Source: DATKMK01 sp035541895 (GTDB lineage: Bacteria; Desulfobacterota; Binatia; HRBIN30; JACQVA1). From it: DNA of 22,514 nucleotides. Below, piece after piece: positions 15,126 through 22,373 of this stretch. The notes below the pieces were generated by a model. It did no database searches, was not told where the DNA came from, and saw only the letters and a program-made list of their open reading frames with translations. The position numbers and the translations under genes are program-made. The stretch lies in contig DATKMK010000032.1 in the NCBI GenBank assembly GCA_035541895.1, forward strand, positions 1 to 22,514, in the 5' to 3' direction. The number at the start of each line of letters is the position of its first letter. The first letter of the stretch is position 1.

Positions 15126-15240
15126 GGATGCTCAGCACCTACTGGTGGCACTGGCGCTCGGTATCCCGATTGCGGCGCTGGCGACGTACATTCACTTTCG
15201 CATCTTGCGCTACTTGAGAGATCGAAGCACCAGATCGTGA
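15118..15240 (+). CDS. 40-residue single-pass membrane protein
   Basis: The ATG at 15118 overlaps the last 8 nt of the OB-fold gene, which favours translational coupling. The chain has one hydrophobic span at about residues 8-25 (L-L-V-A-L-A-L-G-I-P-I-A-A-L-A-T-Y-I). A basic tail, R-I-L-R-Y-L-R-D-R-S-T-R, is predicted to stay in the cytoplasm. I know no family for it. The coupling and the clean hydrophobic/basic layout support a real gene, but it is short. Confidence 0.5.
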   Translation: MSEDAQHLLVALALGIPIAALATYIHFRILRYLRDRSTRS

Positions 15241-15272
15241 TAGGTGGCCACAGAGATCTTACGAGCTCAGCA

Positions 15273-16304
15273 ATGCCAACATCTTCCGCCAAGAAAAAAT
15301 CAGCCACAAAGGCACGCTCGGCGTCGACCCGAAAGGTTGCTGCGCGACCTTCCAAGAGTGCGGGTGCAGCTCACTCGGTTCCGCGGCCTGTCCATCGAGC
15401 GATCTTCATCGACGTCGAGAACACCAGTAGCGAAGTCGATTTGATGCGAGTGGTGGACGCGCTGAAGATCGATCGAGTCGCACAGCCAACCGAGTTGACC
15501 GCGGCGGGAAACTGGAAGTCCGTCGGACAGCGCCTCGCGCGGCGACTCGCCAGCCTCGGCGCAAACCTGGTGCACAGCGCGCCGGCGACCGGCGTCCGCG
15601 ATTGGAGTGACCTGTGGATTGCGGTCGCCGCGGGTTGCTGGCTGGGCGGAGCGCAGCCCGGAGATCGACTGGATATCGTTTCCGATGATCGGGCGTTCGA
15701 CGCCGTCGGCGATGCAGCGGCGGCTCGCGGAGTCGTGTTCCAACGCATCACCCATCGCACATCGTCGACCTCCTCGTCGCTCGCTCAACCGCCGGCCGAC
15801 CGCGCGCCGAGACGGCGCCGTCGCGGCCGAGCAAAATCGTCACGTCCGGCCGCGGTCTCACCGCCGAACGTCCAACCCGTGCCGAGTCCAGTGCCGCCAC
15901 AGCACGAAGATGCTCACGCGGCGTCGCACGAACAAATCATCACCACGATCGGTCGACTCACCGGTGGAGATTCACAACGCTGGGTCAATCTCGACGTACT
16001 CGCCAACGCGCTCAAGGCCGAAGGTTTCACCCGTCCTCCCGGATCGCCGCGGCTGGTCACTCGCTTGCGTAAATTGAAGGACCTCGAAGTGAGCCCAAAC
16101 GGGATGGTGCGGGTAGTGAAGCTCGCGCCAGACGAGACGACCGGATCGCCGATTGCGGCACGTCAACAACACTCCCGAGGAACGCGTTCTCGTCGCGGCA
16201 GGGGCCGGGGGGGGCGAGTCCGCACCGCGGTAGCCACCCGCGACCCGGGGTCGTTCGACCAGCCACAACACTCGGACCAACCCGGCGAGCCGCCCGAAAG
16301 TTAG
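15273..16304 (+). CDS. NYN-domain (PIN-like) putative ribonuclease with possible LOTUS/OST-HTH domain
   Basis: 343 aa from the ATG at 15273; a GTG at 15237 overlapping the previous stop would add 12 residues. A Lys/Ser/Ala-rich basic N-terminus (1-40) precedes a NYN fold at about 42-160. It has F-I-D-V-E-N (Asp47), R-D-W-S-D (Asp110, Asp113) and I-V-S-D-D (Asp138, Asp139), the acidic residues that bind metal in this nuclease family. A linker rich in Pro and Arg follows. Residues about 218-283 (I-I-T-T-I...W-V-N-L-D-V-L-A-N-A-L-K to the M-V-R-V-V end) resemble an OST-HTH/LOTUS RNA-binding module. The C-terminal tail has the Arg/Gly run R-S-R-R-G-R-G-R-G-G-R. Together this suggests an RNA-acting enzyme in the cytoplasm. 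NYN call good, LOTUS call tentative; target RNA unknown. Confidence 0.78.
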   Translation: MPTSSAKKKSATKARSASTRKVAARPSKSAGAAHSVPRPVHRAIFIDVENTSSEVDLMRVVDALKIDRVAQPTELTAAGNWKSVGQRLARRLASLGANLVHSAPATGVRDWSDLWIAVAAGCWLGGAQPGDRLDIVSDDRAFDAVGDAAAARGVVFQRITHRTSSTSSSLAQPPADRAPRRRRRGRAKSSRPAAVSPPNVQPVPSPVPPQHEDAHAASHEQIITTIGRLTGGDSQRWVNLDVLANALKAEGFTRPPGSPRLVTRLRKLKDLEVSPNGMVRVVKLAPDETTGSPIAARQQHSRGTRSRRGRGRGGRVRTAVATRDPGSFDQPQHSDQPGEPPES

Positions 16305-16476
16305 CGGGTCGCGCAACCTGGACTGAATTTCTCCGCACGAGGCGACTGGTGCCAAGCGCGCCGCCTGAAGATCTCGACACGGCGATTGCCCGACTCCACG
16401 TCGAGGGACTGCACACCCGCGACATCGCCGTCGTGATGCCACGGCTCACGAGGCCGTCCGAGTCAGCGTGGGTACT
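16305..16476. other. stretch with no convincing gene
   Basis: A + strand open frame at 16349-16492 (47 codons, GTG start) reads weakly like a helix-turn-helix end (A-R-L-H-V-E-G-L-H-T-R-D-I-A-V). The same frame just before it contains A-T-W-T-E-F-L-R, a phrase seen in some integrase-type transposases. Both matches are short. It may be decayed transposase DNA, but I cannot support a gene. Confidence 0.3.
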
Positions 16477-16643
16477 CAACCGATGCGGATAGCTTCGGCC
16501 TGGATGCGACTGAAGAGCGGATGGCCTTCACGGCACCGTCGCTCATACGTTTCGCGTGATACGAGGATCGGCTCGACCGGGTAGAGTGGTGCGACGCAGC
16601 ACTTCGCCGACACGGTCGAACGCGCGCCCCGGGACATCGCCGA
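16477..16643 (-). pseudogene. possible nucleotidyltransferase (MNT) C-terminal remnant
   Basis: In the same minus frame as the HEPN remnant, after a TGA at 16644-16646, there is an open stretch ending P-V-E-P-I-L-V-S-R-E-T-Y-E-R-R and then G-H-P-L-F-S-R-I-Q-A-E-A-I-R-I-G. This is like the tail of small nucleotidyltransferases that pair with HEPN toxins. The catalytic G-S-x10-D-x-D region is absent and there is no start codon with a ribosome site. An alternative is that a shifted frame here continues the HEPN domain (V-L-R-R-T-T-L-P-G-R-A-D-P). Weak call. Confidence 0.35.
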
Positions 16644-16871
16644 TCACGGGTCCAGCGTCTGACATTCGGCGAGCAATCGTCGCAAGCTGTGCGTGATGAT
16701 CGACGTACGGCCGCCGGCGTAAATCAAGGCTTTGAGCGCCTTCTCGCCGGCTTGCTGACACTGGAAACAACTCTATTCAAAGTGTCCGGAGGCTGCACTG
16801 TCTTTAGCGGCGCGCAAGTCGGTTTGCGCTTGCTCGAACCAGGTTCGCGCGATGGCTGTCCAGCCGCTCAT
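16644..16871 (-). pseudogene. HEPN-domain protein with in-frame amber stop
   Basis: From the ATG at 16871 the frame reads as a classic HEPN N-half: W-F-E-Q-A-Q-T-D-L-R-A-A-K-D then S-G-H-F-E. It meets TAG at 16773-16775 and continues S-C-F-Q-C-Q-Q-A-G-E-K-A-L-K-A-L, then H-S-L-R-R-L-L-A-E-C, to TGA at 16644. HEPN families usually have Trp at the stopped position, so a single TGG-to-TAG change explains it. HEPN proteins are RNases or partners in HEPN-MNT toxin-antitoxin systems. The C-terminal part of the domain is also missing or shifted. The homology on both sides of the stop is strong; death of the gene is inferred. Confidence 0.8.
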
Positions 16872-17087
16872 GCAGCACGATCGCACGTGCGCGCGGTATG
16901 GGTCAACGGCGCAGTAGGAGCGGTGGCGCGCGACCGAGTTCCGGGGAACCCCGCCCCAACGCGCTCGGAGATCGCGTTTCACCTGACTCGGAGCGGGATC
17001 GCACGCAGATTACGACCAGGTCCCCGCCGCTGTGGCCACGTCGGGCCACGGAGGAGGGTGGAGGCCTTTCCGCGCCGCCTTCTTCCC

Positions 17088-18050
17088 CTACGCACCCTCG
17101 AAGTAGCGCCGCGGATTGCCGACCAGCATGGCGTCGATCTTTTCATTGCTCACGCCGGCTTCGCGCAGTGCCGGGATGATGTTCTTGAACACGTGCGTCG
17201 GTTTCCAGGTCGCCAGTGCCGCTTCGGGCACCGGGAGTGCGCGGCCGCGCCAGCACCACACGGTGTCGTGCGACAGGACGATTTGACTTTCGAAGCCGAT
17301 GCCGAGCAAGCCGATCAATGCGGCTTTGCGCAGGCGGTCGGGATGCAGGAAGTCGAGGCCGAAGCGGTCGAAGCCGAGATAGGCGCCGCGGTCCAGCATG
17401 TCGGTGTGGTACTTCAGATCGGCGCTGCCGCACGAGTGGCCGACGATGACGTGGTTGAGGTCGACGCCTTCGGAAGCGAAGATGTCGAGCTGCTCGCGTC
17501 CCATCGTGCCGTCTTCGGTGTGCGTGGTGATCGGGGCGCCGGTGGCTTTGTGCGCGCGCGCTGCCGCGCGCATGATCGTCTCTTCGTAGGGGGTGATCTT
17601 GTGCGCGCCGCTGGCGACCTTGATCACGCCGGCCTTGACGCCGGTCGAGCCGATTCCGACCGTGAGTTCCTTCACGAAGCCCTCGGTCATTTCCTTGATC
17701 ACATCGGTGAATTGCGCGCGGAACTTGAAATACGGGGTGGCGCCCGACTCTTCCTTGTACAGGCCGGTGGCGCAGATGATCTTCACCCCGGTCGCGTGCG
17801 CCACTTCGGCCATCAGTTCGACGTCGCGCCCGAGATCGATCGGGCACGGATCGAGCAGCGTCCGCATGCCGAGCGCCTTCAGCTCCTGCATGTGGTCGAT
17901 GCAGAGCTTGATGGTCTCCTTGCGGTTGAACGCCGGCGCGGCGGCGTCGGCGTCCCACCCGGGCCAGCCGATCATCAGATGTTCGTGCATCAGCGCCACG
18001 CCGAGATCCGACGGGCTGCAGGGTCCGAGTACGGTATTCAAGTTGCTCAT
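17088..18050 (-). CDS. phosphotriesterase-family metal hydrolase (lactonase-like)
   Basis: 320 aa TIM-barrel hydrolase of the amidohydrolase superfamily. All binuclear metal ligands are visible: H-E-H at His22/His24, the lysine normally carbamylated (Lys144 in G-V-I-K-V-A-S), His177 in T-H-T-E-D-G-T, His205 in G-H-S-C-G-S and Asp262 in L-S-H-D-T-V. Relatives hydrolyse lactones, including acyl-homoserine lactones, and more slowly organophosphate triesters; the true substrate cannot be read here. There is no signal peptide, so it is cytoplasmic. The ATG at 18050 follows AAAGGAG. It is the last gene of the ligA operon, 12 bp after the acylphosphatase gene. A small hairpin (17032-17049) without a T-run lies about 40 nt beyond the stop. 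Fold and active site are certain, specificity is not. Confidence 0.92.
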   Translation of the reverse strand: MSNLNTVLGPCSPSDLGVALMHEHLMIGWPGWDADAAAPAFNRKETIKLCIDHMQELKALGMRTLLDPCPIDLGRDVELMAEVAHATGVKIICATGLYKEESGATPYFKFRAQFTDVIKEMTEGFVKELTVGIGSTGVKAGVIKVASGAHKITPYEETIMRAAARAHKATGAPITTHTEDGTMGREQLDIFASEGVDLNHVIVGHSCGSADLKYHTDMLDRGAYLGFDRFGLDFLHPDRLRKAALIGLLGIGFESQIVLSHDTVWCWRGRALPVPEAALATWKPTHVFKNIIPALREAGVSNEKIDAMLVGNPRRYFEGA

Positions 18051-18062
18051 CGTGCGCTCCTT

Positions 18063-18362
18063 TCAGCGATGAATCGTGAAGCCTGAAAATTCGCCGGTGG
18101 CTTCTGCCCACTGCGTCTCGACGTGATTGACCAGCGCCCCACCGGGACCGTCGTGACACCAGATCGCCAGGCGCTCCAACCGTTCGCGCGTGCCCTCGGC
18201 AATCAGCTCCACGCTCCCGTCGAGGCGGTTGCGAACCCAGCCGGTCAGGCCCAGCCGTCGCGCTTCGTCGAGCGTCGAGTAGCGAAACCCGACCCCTTGA
18301 ACACGGCCGCTCACGATTGCTCGCAATCGAACGGCTGACGACTCGCCGAGTTCGTCGCTCAT
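18063..18362 (-). CDS. acyP: acylphosphatase
   Basis: 99 aa, the usual size. It hydrolyses carboxyl-phosphate bonds of small acyl phosphates in the cytoplasm. The signature G-R-V-Q-G-V-G-F-R gives the phosphate-binding loop and catalytic Arg27; G-W-V-R-N supplies the catalytic Asn45, followed by D-G-S-V-E-L-I-A-E-G and a G-F-T-I end. The ATG overlaps the stop of the MFS gene as ATGA (18359-18362), so the two are translationally coupled. The PTE-like gene follows after 12 bp. The physiological substrate of bacterial acylphosphatases is generally unclear. Call certain. Confidence 0.95.
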   Translation of the reverse strand: MSDELGESSAVRLRAIVSGRVQGVGFRYSTLDEARRLGLTGWVRNRLDGSVELIAEGTRERLERLAIWCHDGPGGALVNHVETQWAEATGEFSGFTIHR

Positions 18363-19714
18363 CGCGATTCTACCGTAGCGCTGTTTGACCCGGCATGGGA
18401 AGCGGGGAGGTGCGCTGGCGGCGGGCTCGCATCGAGCGGGTGCGGCCCGACGACCGCCGCGATGTCTTGCGGTGCCCAACGGGTACCGACCTGAGTGAGC
18501 ATCGCGGACAACAGCAACGGTGCTGGCAGCAGCACCATCAGCACCGCCCGGAGGGCATCCGCCTCGCCGATCCCTCGCGCCTGCAACGCATCGCTTGCCA
18601 GACCGATCAACCCCGGACTGAAGGCGTCGCCGAGCAAATGGATCAACAGAATTTGCAGCGACACCGCCGTCGCCCGCACGGTCGGCGGGGCGACGTTCGC
18701 AATCAGGGTGTTGATCGGTCCGGTGTGCCAGAAGAGGAAGAAGTTGATCGTGACCAGCAGTAGGAAAAGGCGCGTCGGATCGCGAACGAAGAAAAACCAG
18801 GGCAGCAGCAGCGCGCCGATCGCCAGCCCGGTGGAGATCGTGTGAATCAGCCCATTGCGTGATCGCCGATTCCACGCGTCCGCCAACCGTCCTCCGACCA
18901 CCGTCCCGATCAGGGAACCCAGAATGAGTGCGCCGCCGCAGAACGCGCCGGCGTCGTTGAGGCTCATGCCATAGATGCGCACGAAATACGTCGGCAGCCA
19001 GACCGCAACGCCGCCGAGTGAAAAGGTCAACAGGATCTGACCGGCGGTGGTCCACAGGTAGCTCCGGATCCGCAGGATGCATCGCACCGCAGCGGCGAAC
19101 GGGAGCGACGTCGCTTCGGTGACGAGATCGTAGCGACCACGTTGCGGTTCGTGCAGCGACCACGCCGCCACCGCGAACAGCGCCCCCGGCGCGCCGGCGA
19201 AATAGAACGCGCGCCGCCATCCGACCACATCGCCGAGCCACCCGCCCAAGACGTACCCCAATCCCGATCCCACCGGCATCGCGATGTAGAACAAGCTGAG
19301 GGCACGATTGCGGCGGGCGGGCGGAAAGTAGTCGGCGATCATCGCCGGCGACGCACTGGAGTATGCGGCTTCGCCGACTCCCACCAGCGCGCGGCAGGCG
19401 AACAACATGCCGAACGTGCCGGCAAACCCCGAGCAGGCGGTTGCCGCGGACCACAAACCGACGCCGTAGCTGACGATGCGATTGCGCGCGCTGCGATCGG
19501 CCACGTAGCCGAACGCGATCGCAGCGAACATGTAGACCCAGATGAATGACGAGCCGAGCAAGCCCAGCCACGCGTCGCTCGCGCCGAACTCCGCGCGGAT
19601 CAGGGGCAGCAGCGCGGCTAAAATGTTGCGATCAATGTAGTTGAGGGCGTTGATCAGGAACAGAATGATCAGCGCGTAACGCGCGTATCCGCCGTTCGGA
19701 GACGGCGAACTCAC
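18359..19714 (-). CDS. spinster-like MFS transporter
   Basis: 451 aa, about 12 membrane helices. The first helix reads I-N-A-L-N-Y-I-D-R-N-I-L-A-A-L-L. The loop 2-3 motif is G-Y-V-A-D-R-S-A-R-N-R, then come C-R-A-L-V-G-V-G-E-A-A-Y-S and F-Y-I-A-M-P-V-G-S-G-L-G-Y and G-W-R-R-A-F. This set is typical of the spinster group of the major facilitator superfamily. Animal members carry sphingosine-1-phosphate or lysolipids; bacterial substrates are mostly unknown. The C-terminal tail is Pro/Ser/Ala-rich and hydrophilic. The GTG start at 19714 overlaps the ligA stop (GTGA) and there is no separate ribosome site, so translation is probably coupled to ligA. Family sure, cargo unknown. Confidence 0.88.
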   Translation of the reverse strand: MSSPSPNGGYARYALIILFLINALNYIDRNILAALLPLIRAEFGASDAWLGLLGSSFIWVYMFAAIAFGYVADRSARNRIVSYGVGLWSAATACSGFAGTFGMLFACRALVGVGEAAYSSASPAMIADYFPPARRNRALSLFYIAMPVGSGLGYVLGGWLGDVVGWRRAFYFAGAPGALFAVAAWSLHEPQRGRYDLVTEATSLPFAAAVRCILRIRSYLWTTAGQILLTFSLGGVAVWLPTYFVRIYGMSLNDAGAFCGGALILGSLIGTVVGGRLADAWNRRSRNGLIHTISTGLAIGALLLPWFFFVRDPTRLFLLLVTINFFLFWHTGPINTLIANVAPPTVRATAVSLQILLIHLLGDAFSPGLIGLASDALQARGIGEADALRAVLMVLLPAPLLLSAMLTQVGTRWAPQDIAAVVGPHPLDASPPPAHLPASHAGSNSATVESR

Positions 19715-21759
19715 TCGTCCACCAGTGCGCGGAACTCGCGCTCGTCGAGGGTGCGAACCCCCAGCTTGCGCGCTTTGTCCAGCTTCGAGCCGGCTTCCTC
19801 GCCGACCACGACATAGTCGGTTTTTTTGGAGACGCTCGACGTGATTTTGCCGCCCCGGGCCTCGATCCAGCGGGCCGCCTCGTCGCGCGGGATGGACAGC
19901 GCGCCGGTGAGCACGAACGTCTTGCCGGCGAGTGTGCCGCCGCGAACCCGACGCTCGGCGGTCGGACGAATGCCGGCGCGCCGTAGGCGTTCGATCACCG
20001 TGCGGTTCTGCTTGAGGTCGAAGAAGGCGCGAATCTCGCGCGCGGTTTCCGGCCCGATGTCGCGCACCGCCAACAACTCCTCCTCGCTGGCCCGCTCCAG
20101 CGTCTCGAGGTTGCCGAACTCTTCCGCCAACACCGCCGCCATGTGCTCGCCGACGTGCGGAATGCCGAGTCCGTTGATGACGCGCGCCAGCGTAGTTTTC
20201 TTACTGCCGGCGATCGCGTCGACGATGTTCTGGGCCGACTTCTCCGCCATGCGTTCGAGATTGATGAGCTGGTCGGCGGTGAGATCGTAGAGGTCGGCCA
20301 CGTTCTTGACGAGACCGGTTTCGATCAACTGGGCGACCAATTTCTCGCCGAGGCCGTCGATGTTCAGCGCATGCTTCGAGGCGTAGTGGCGCACGGTCTC
20401 CCGCAGCTTCGCCGGGCAACTCATGCCGATGCAGCGGTACGCGGCCTCGCCTTCTTCGCGCACGACCTTGCTGCCGCACACCGGACAGTTCGGCGGCATG
20501 TGGAACGTGCGCTCCTTGCCGGAGCGCTCACTGGTCACCACGCCGACGACGTACGGGATCACGTCGCCGGCGCGCTCGACGATGACGGTGTCGCCGATGC
20601 GCACGTCTTTGCGCTCGACCTCGTCCATGTTGTGGAGCGACGCGTTCGACACGATGACGCCGCCGACTTGAACTGGTTCAAGTTCGGCCACCGGCGTGAT
20701 GGCGCCGGTGCGGCCGACCGACGGCACGATGTTGTTCACGCGCGTGCGCGCTTGCTGGGCCTTGAATTTGAACGCGATCGCCCAGCGCGGCGAGCGCGAG
20801 ACTTCGCCGAGGCGGCGTTGCAGGTCGAAGCGGTTCGCCTTCGCGACCACCCCGTCGACTTCGTACGGCAATGCTGCACGGCGCTCGGCGATGTCGCTGT
20901 GATAGCGGAGAACCGCCTCGGCGTTGGCGCAGCGCCGATTGAGCGGATTGGACTTCAGGCCCCACCCCCGCAGCGCCGCGAGGAACTCCCACTGTGAGTC
21001 GAAGCGGATGCCGTCAATTTGGCCGGGGCTATGGCAGAAAATATCGAGCGGACGCTGCGCCGTGATCCGCGAGTCGAGCTGGCGCAGGGATCCGGCGGCG
21101 GCGTTGCGGGGATTGGCGAACGCCGGCTCGCCTTGCTCGACCCGTTCGCGGTTGAGTTGCTCGAACGCGTCCTTCGGAAAGATCACTTCGCCGCGCACTT
21201 CCAGCCGCGAGGGAATGTGCGGCGCGCCTCGCTCGTGCCGCAAAGTGAGCGGAACGCTGCGAATGGTCTTGACGTTGGCGGTAACGTCTTCGCCGGTGGT
21301 GCCGTCGCCGCGCGTCGAGGCGACCTGGAGGGTGCCGTCGATGTAGACTAGTTCGACCGCGAGGCCGTCGAGTTTTGGCTCGGCGACGTATTCGACCGGA
21401 TCGTTCGATTTCAGGAAGCGGCGCACCCGCTCATCGAATTCCCGAAACTCTTCTGGCGACATGGCGTTGCCGAGGGACAGCATCGGCACGGTGTGTTGCA
21501 CTGGGGCGAACTTATCGGCCGGCGGTGCGCCGACCTTTTGCGTGGGCGAGGTGGGGGAACGCAGCGCTGGGTACGCGTCCTCGATCGCCTGGAGGCGACG
21601 AAACAACGCGTCATACTTCTCGTCCGAAATTTCGGGCGCATCGAGCACGTGATAGCGGTAGTTGTGGTGCTCGACCTCCTTACGGAGTCGGACAATCTCG
21701 GTCTCCGCCTCCCTAGCCGTGCGAGGAAGCGGCGATTTCTGTGGCGTCACGCCCGGCAC
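19711..21759 (-). CDS. ligA: NAD-dependent DNA ligase
   Basis: 682 aa, full length. It seals nicks in DNA using NAD. The Ia domain begins around residue 33 (H-N-Y-R-Y-H-V-L-D-A-P-E-I-S-D). The adenylated lysine is Lys129 in E-P-K-L-D-G. T-R-G-D-G-T-T-G-E-D-V-T and the Y-E-V-D-G-V-V-x-K motif follow, then the OB fold. The zinc finger is C-P-V-C...C-x5-C from near residue 424. Helix-hairpin-helix repeats and a BRCT domain (about 605-682) close the protein. No ATG is available: GTG at 21759 or 21750 are the candidates. A promoter overlaps the first, which favours 21750 or a later codon. It heads the operon ligA-MFS-acylphosphatase-PTE. Identity certain, start uncertain. Confidence 0.97.
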   Translation of the reverse strand: MPGVTPQKSPLPRTAREAETEIVRLRKEVEHHNYRYHVLDAPEISDEKYDALFRRLQAIEDAYPALRSPTSPTQKVGAPPADKFAPVQHTVPMLSLGNAMSPEEFREFDERVRRFLKSNDPVEYVAEPKLDGLAVELVYIDGTLQVASTRGDGTTGEDVTANVKTIRSVPLTLRHERGAPHIPSRLEVRGEVIFPKDAFEQLNRERVEQGEPAFANPRNAAAGSLRQLDSRITAQRPLDIFCHSPGQIDGIRFDSQWEFLAALRGWGLKSNPLNRRCANAEAVLRYHSDIAERRAALPYEVDGVVAKANRFDLQRRLGEVSRSPRWAIAFKFKAQQARTRVNNIVPSVGRTGAITPVAELEPVQVGGVIVSNASLHNMDEVERKDVRIGDTVIVERAGDVIPYVVGVVTSERSGKERTFHMPPNCPVCGSKVVREEGEAAYRCIGMSCPAKLRETVRHYASKHALNIDGLGEKLVAQLIETGLVKNVADLYDLTADQLINLERMAEKSAQNIVDAIAGSKKTTLARVINGLGIPHVGEHMAAVLAEEFGNLETLERASEEELLAVRDIGPETAREIRAFFDLKQNRTVIERLRRAGIRPTAERRVRGGTLAGKTFVLTGALSIPRDEAARWIEARGGKITSSVSKKTDYVVVGEEAGSKLDKARKLGVRTLDEREFRALVDE

Positions 21760-21785
21760 TATAGTCGGATTCGCACCACTGGCAA
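21758..21785 (-). promoter_or_regulatory. probable sigma70 promoter of the ligA operon
   Basis: On the minus strand TTGCCA (21785-21780), a 16-bp spacer, then TATAGT (21763-21758). RNA would start near 21750-21751, right at the second in-frame GTG of ligA. If correct, the message has little or no leader. Confidence 0.55.
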
Positions 21786-21839
21786 CGCGAAGGGCCGGCT
21801 GTCACCGGGTGGAAAATTCTGAGAACGTCTGAGCCGATG

Positions 21840-21868
21840 TTGACAGGGCGTAGTCACGTTGCTAGGAA
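21840..21868 (+). promoter_or_regulatory. possible promoter of the tRNA-tuf operon
   Basis: A perfect TTGACA (21840-21845) is followed after 17 bp by TAGGAA (21863-21868), a poor -10 box. It lies 64 bp before the first tRNA and diverges from the ligA promoter. The strong -35 box and position support it; the -10 is uncertain. Confidence 0.45.
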
Positions 21869-21931
21869 GCACTTTTTGCGCCAGGCGGTTCTCCACGCGG
21901 GAGGTTTCTAGCAGAAGGTTCTGGCAGTTTG

Positions 21932-22007
21932 GCCGATGTAGCTCCAATGGTAGAGCGACTGACTTGTAATCAGTAGGTTGCCAGTTCGAGTCTGGCCATC
22001 GGCTCCA
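21932..22007 (+). tRNA. thrU: tRNA-Thr(TGT)
   Basis: Seven-base acceptor stem GCCGATG pairs with CATCGGC (21997-22003). The anticodon loop is CTTGTAA with TGT at 21965-21967, and the T-loop is TTCGAGT. The discriminator is T and CCA is encoded (22005-22007). It is first of four tRNA genes before tuf. Confidence 0.96.
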
Positions 22008-22014
22008 TAGGAAC

Positions 22015-22100
<86 letters not shown>

Positions 22101-22129
22101 TGACTCGAACAGGAGATGATGTCGGTTGC

Positions 22130-22203
22130 GCGGGAGTAGCTCAGTTGGTTAGAGCATCAGCCTTCCAAGCTGAGGGTCGCGGGTTCGAATCCCGTTTCCC
22201 GCT
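22130..22203 (+). tRNA. glyT: tRNA-Gly(TCC)
   Basis: Acceptor GCGGGAG pairs with TTCCCGC (one G-T pair). The anticodon TCC is at 22164-22166 in loop CTTCCAA and the T-loop is TTCGAAT. The discriminator is T; CCA is not encoded (TTT follows), so it must be added after transcription. Confidence 0.96.
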
Positions 22204-22250
22204 TTTGTGAAGCAAGGAGTGTTGGTTCGGCAGGTGTCGGCACACGATGC

Positions 22251-22324
22251 GCCCAGGTAGCTCAGTCGGCTAGAGCACCTCCTTGGTAAGGAGGAGGTCG
22301 GCGGTTCGATTCCGCTCCTGGGCT
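22251..22324 (+). tRNA. thrT: tRNA-Thr(GGT)
   Basis: Acceptor GCCCAGG pairs with CCTGGGC (22317-22323). The anticodon stem CCTCC/GGAGG holds loop TTGGTAA with GGT at 22285-22287; the T-loop is TTCGATT. The discriminator is T and CCA is not encoded. It lies 49 nt before tuf, in the same operon. Confidence 0.96.
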
Positions 22325-22373
22325 CTGTCGTGACGCATCGCGACTCACCTCGGCAAGATGAGGCATAGATCAG

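Noticed and set aside
17032..17049. Hairpin GTGGCC...GGCCAC as terminator of the PTE gene
   Set aside because: A clear 6-bp stem but no T-run on the minus strand.
16689..18086. Long + strand open frame of 465 codons
   Set aside because: It is the antisense shadow of the PTE-family gene, which has all metal ligands, a ribosome site and an operon position; the + frame shows no known motif.
18063..19571. 502-codon minus-strand frame as one fused protein ending in acylphosphatase
   Set aside because: Its first 400 codons are an out-of-frame reading of the MFS gene; the real acylphosphatase starts at the ATG at 18362.
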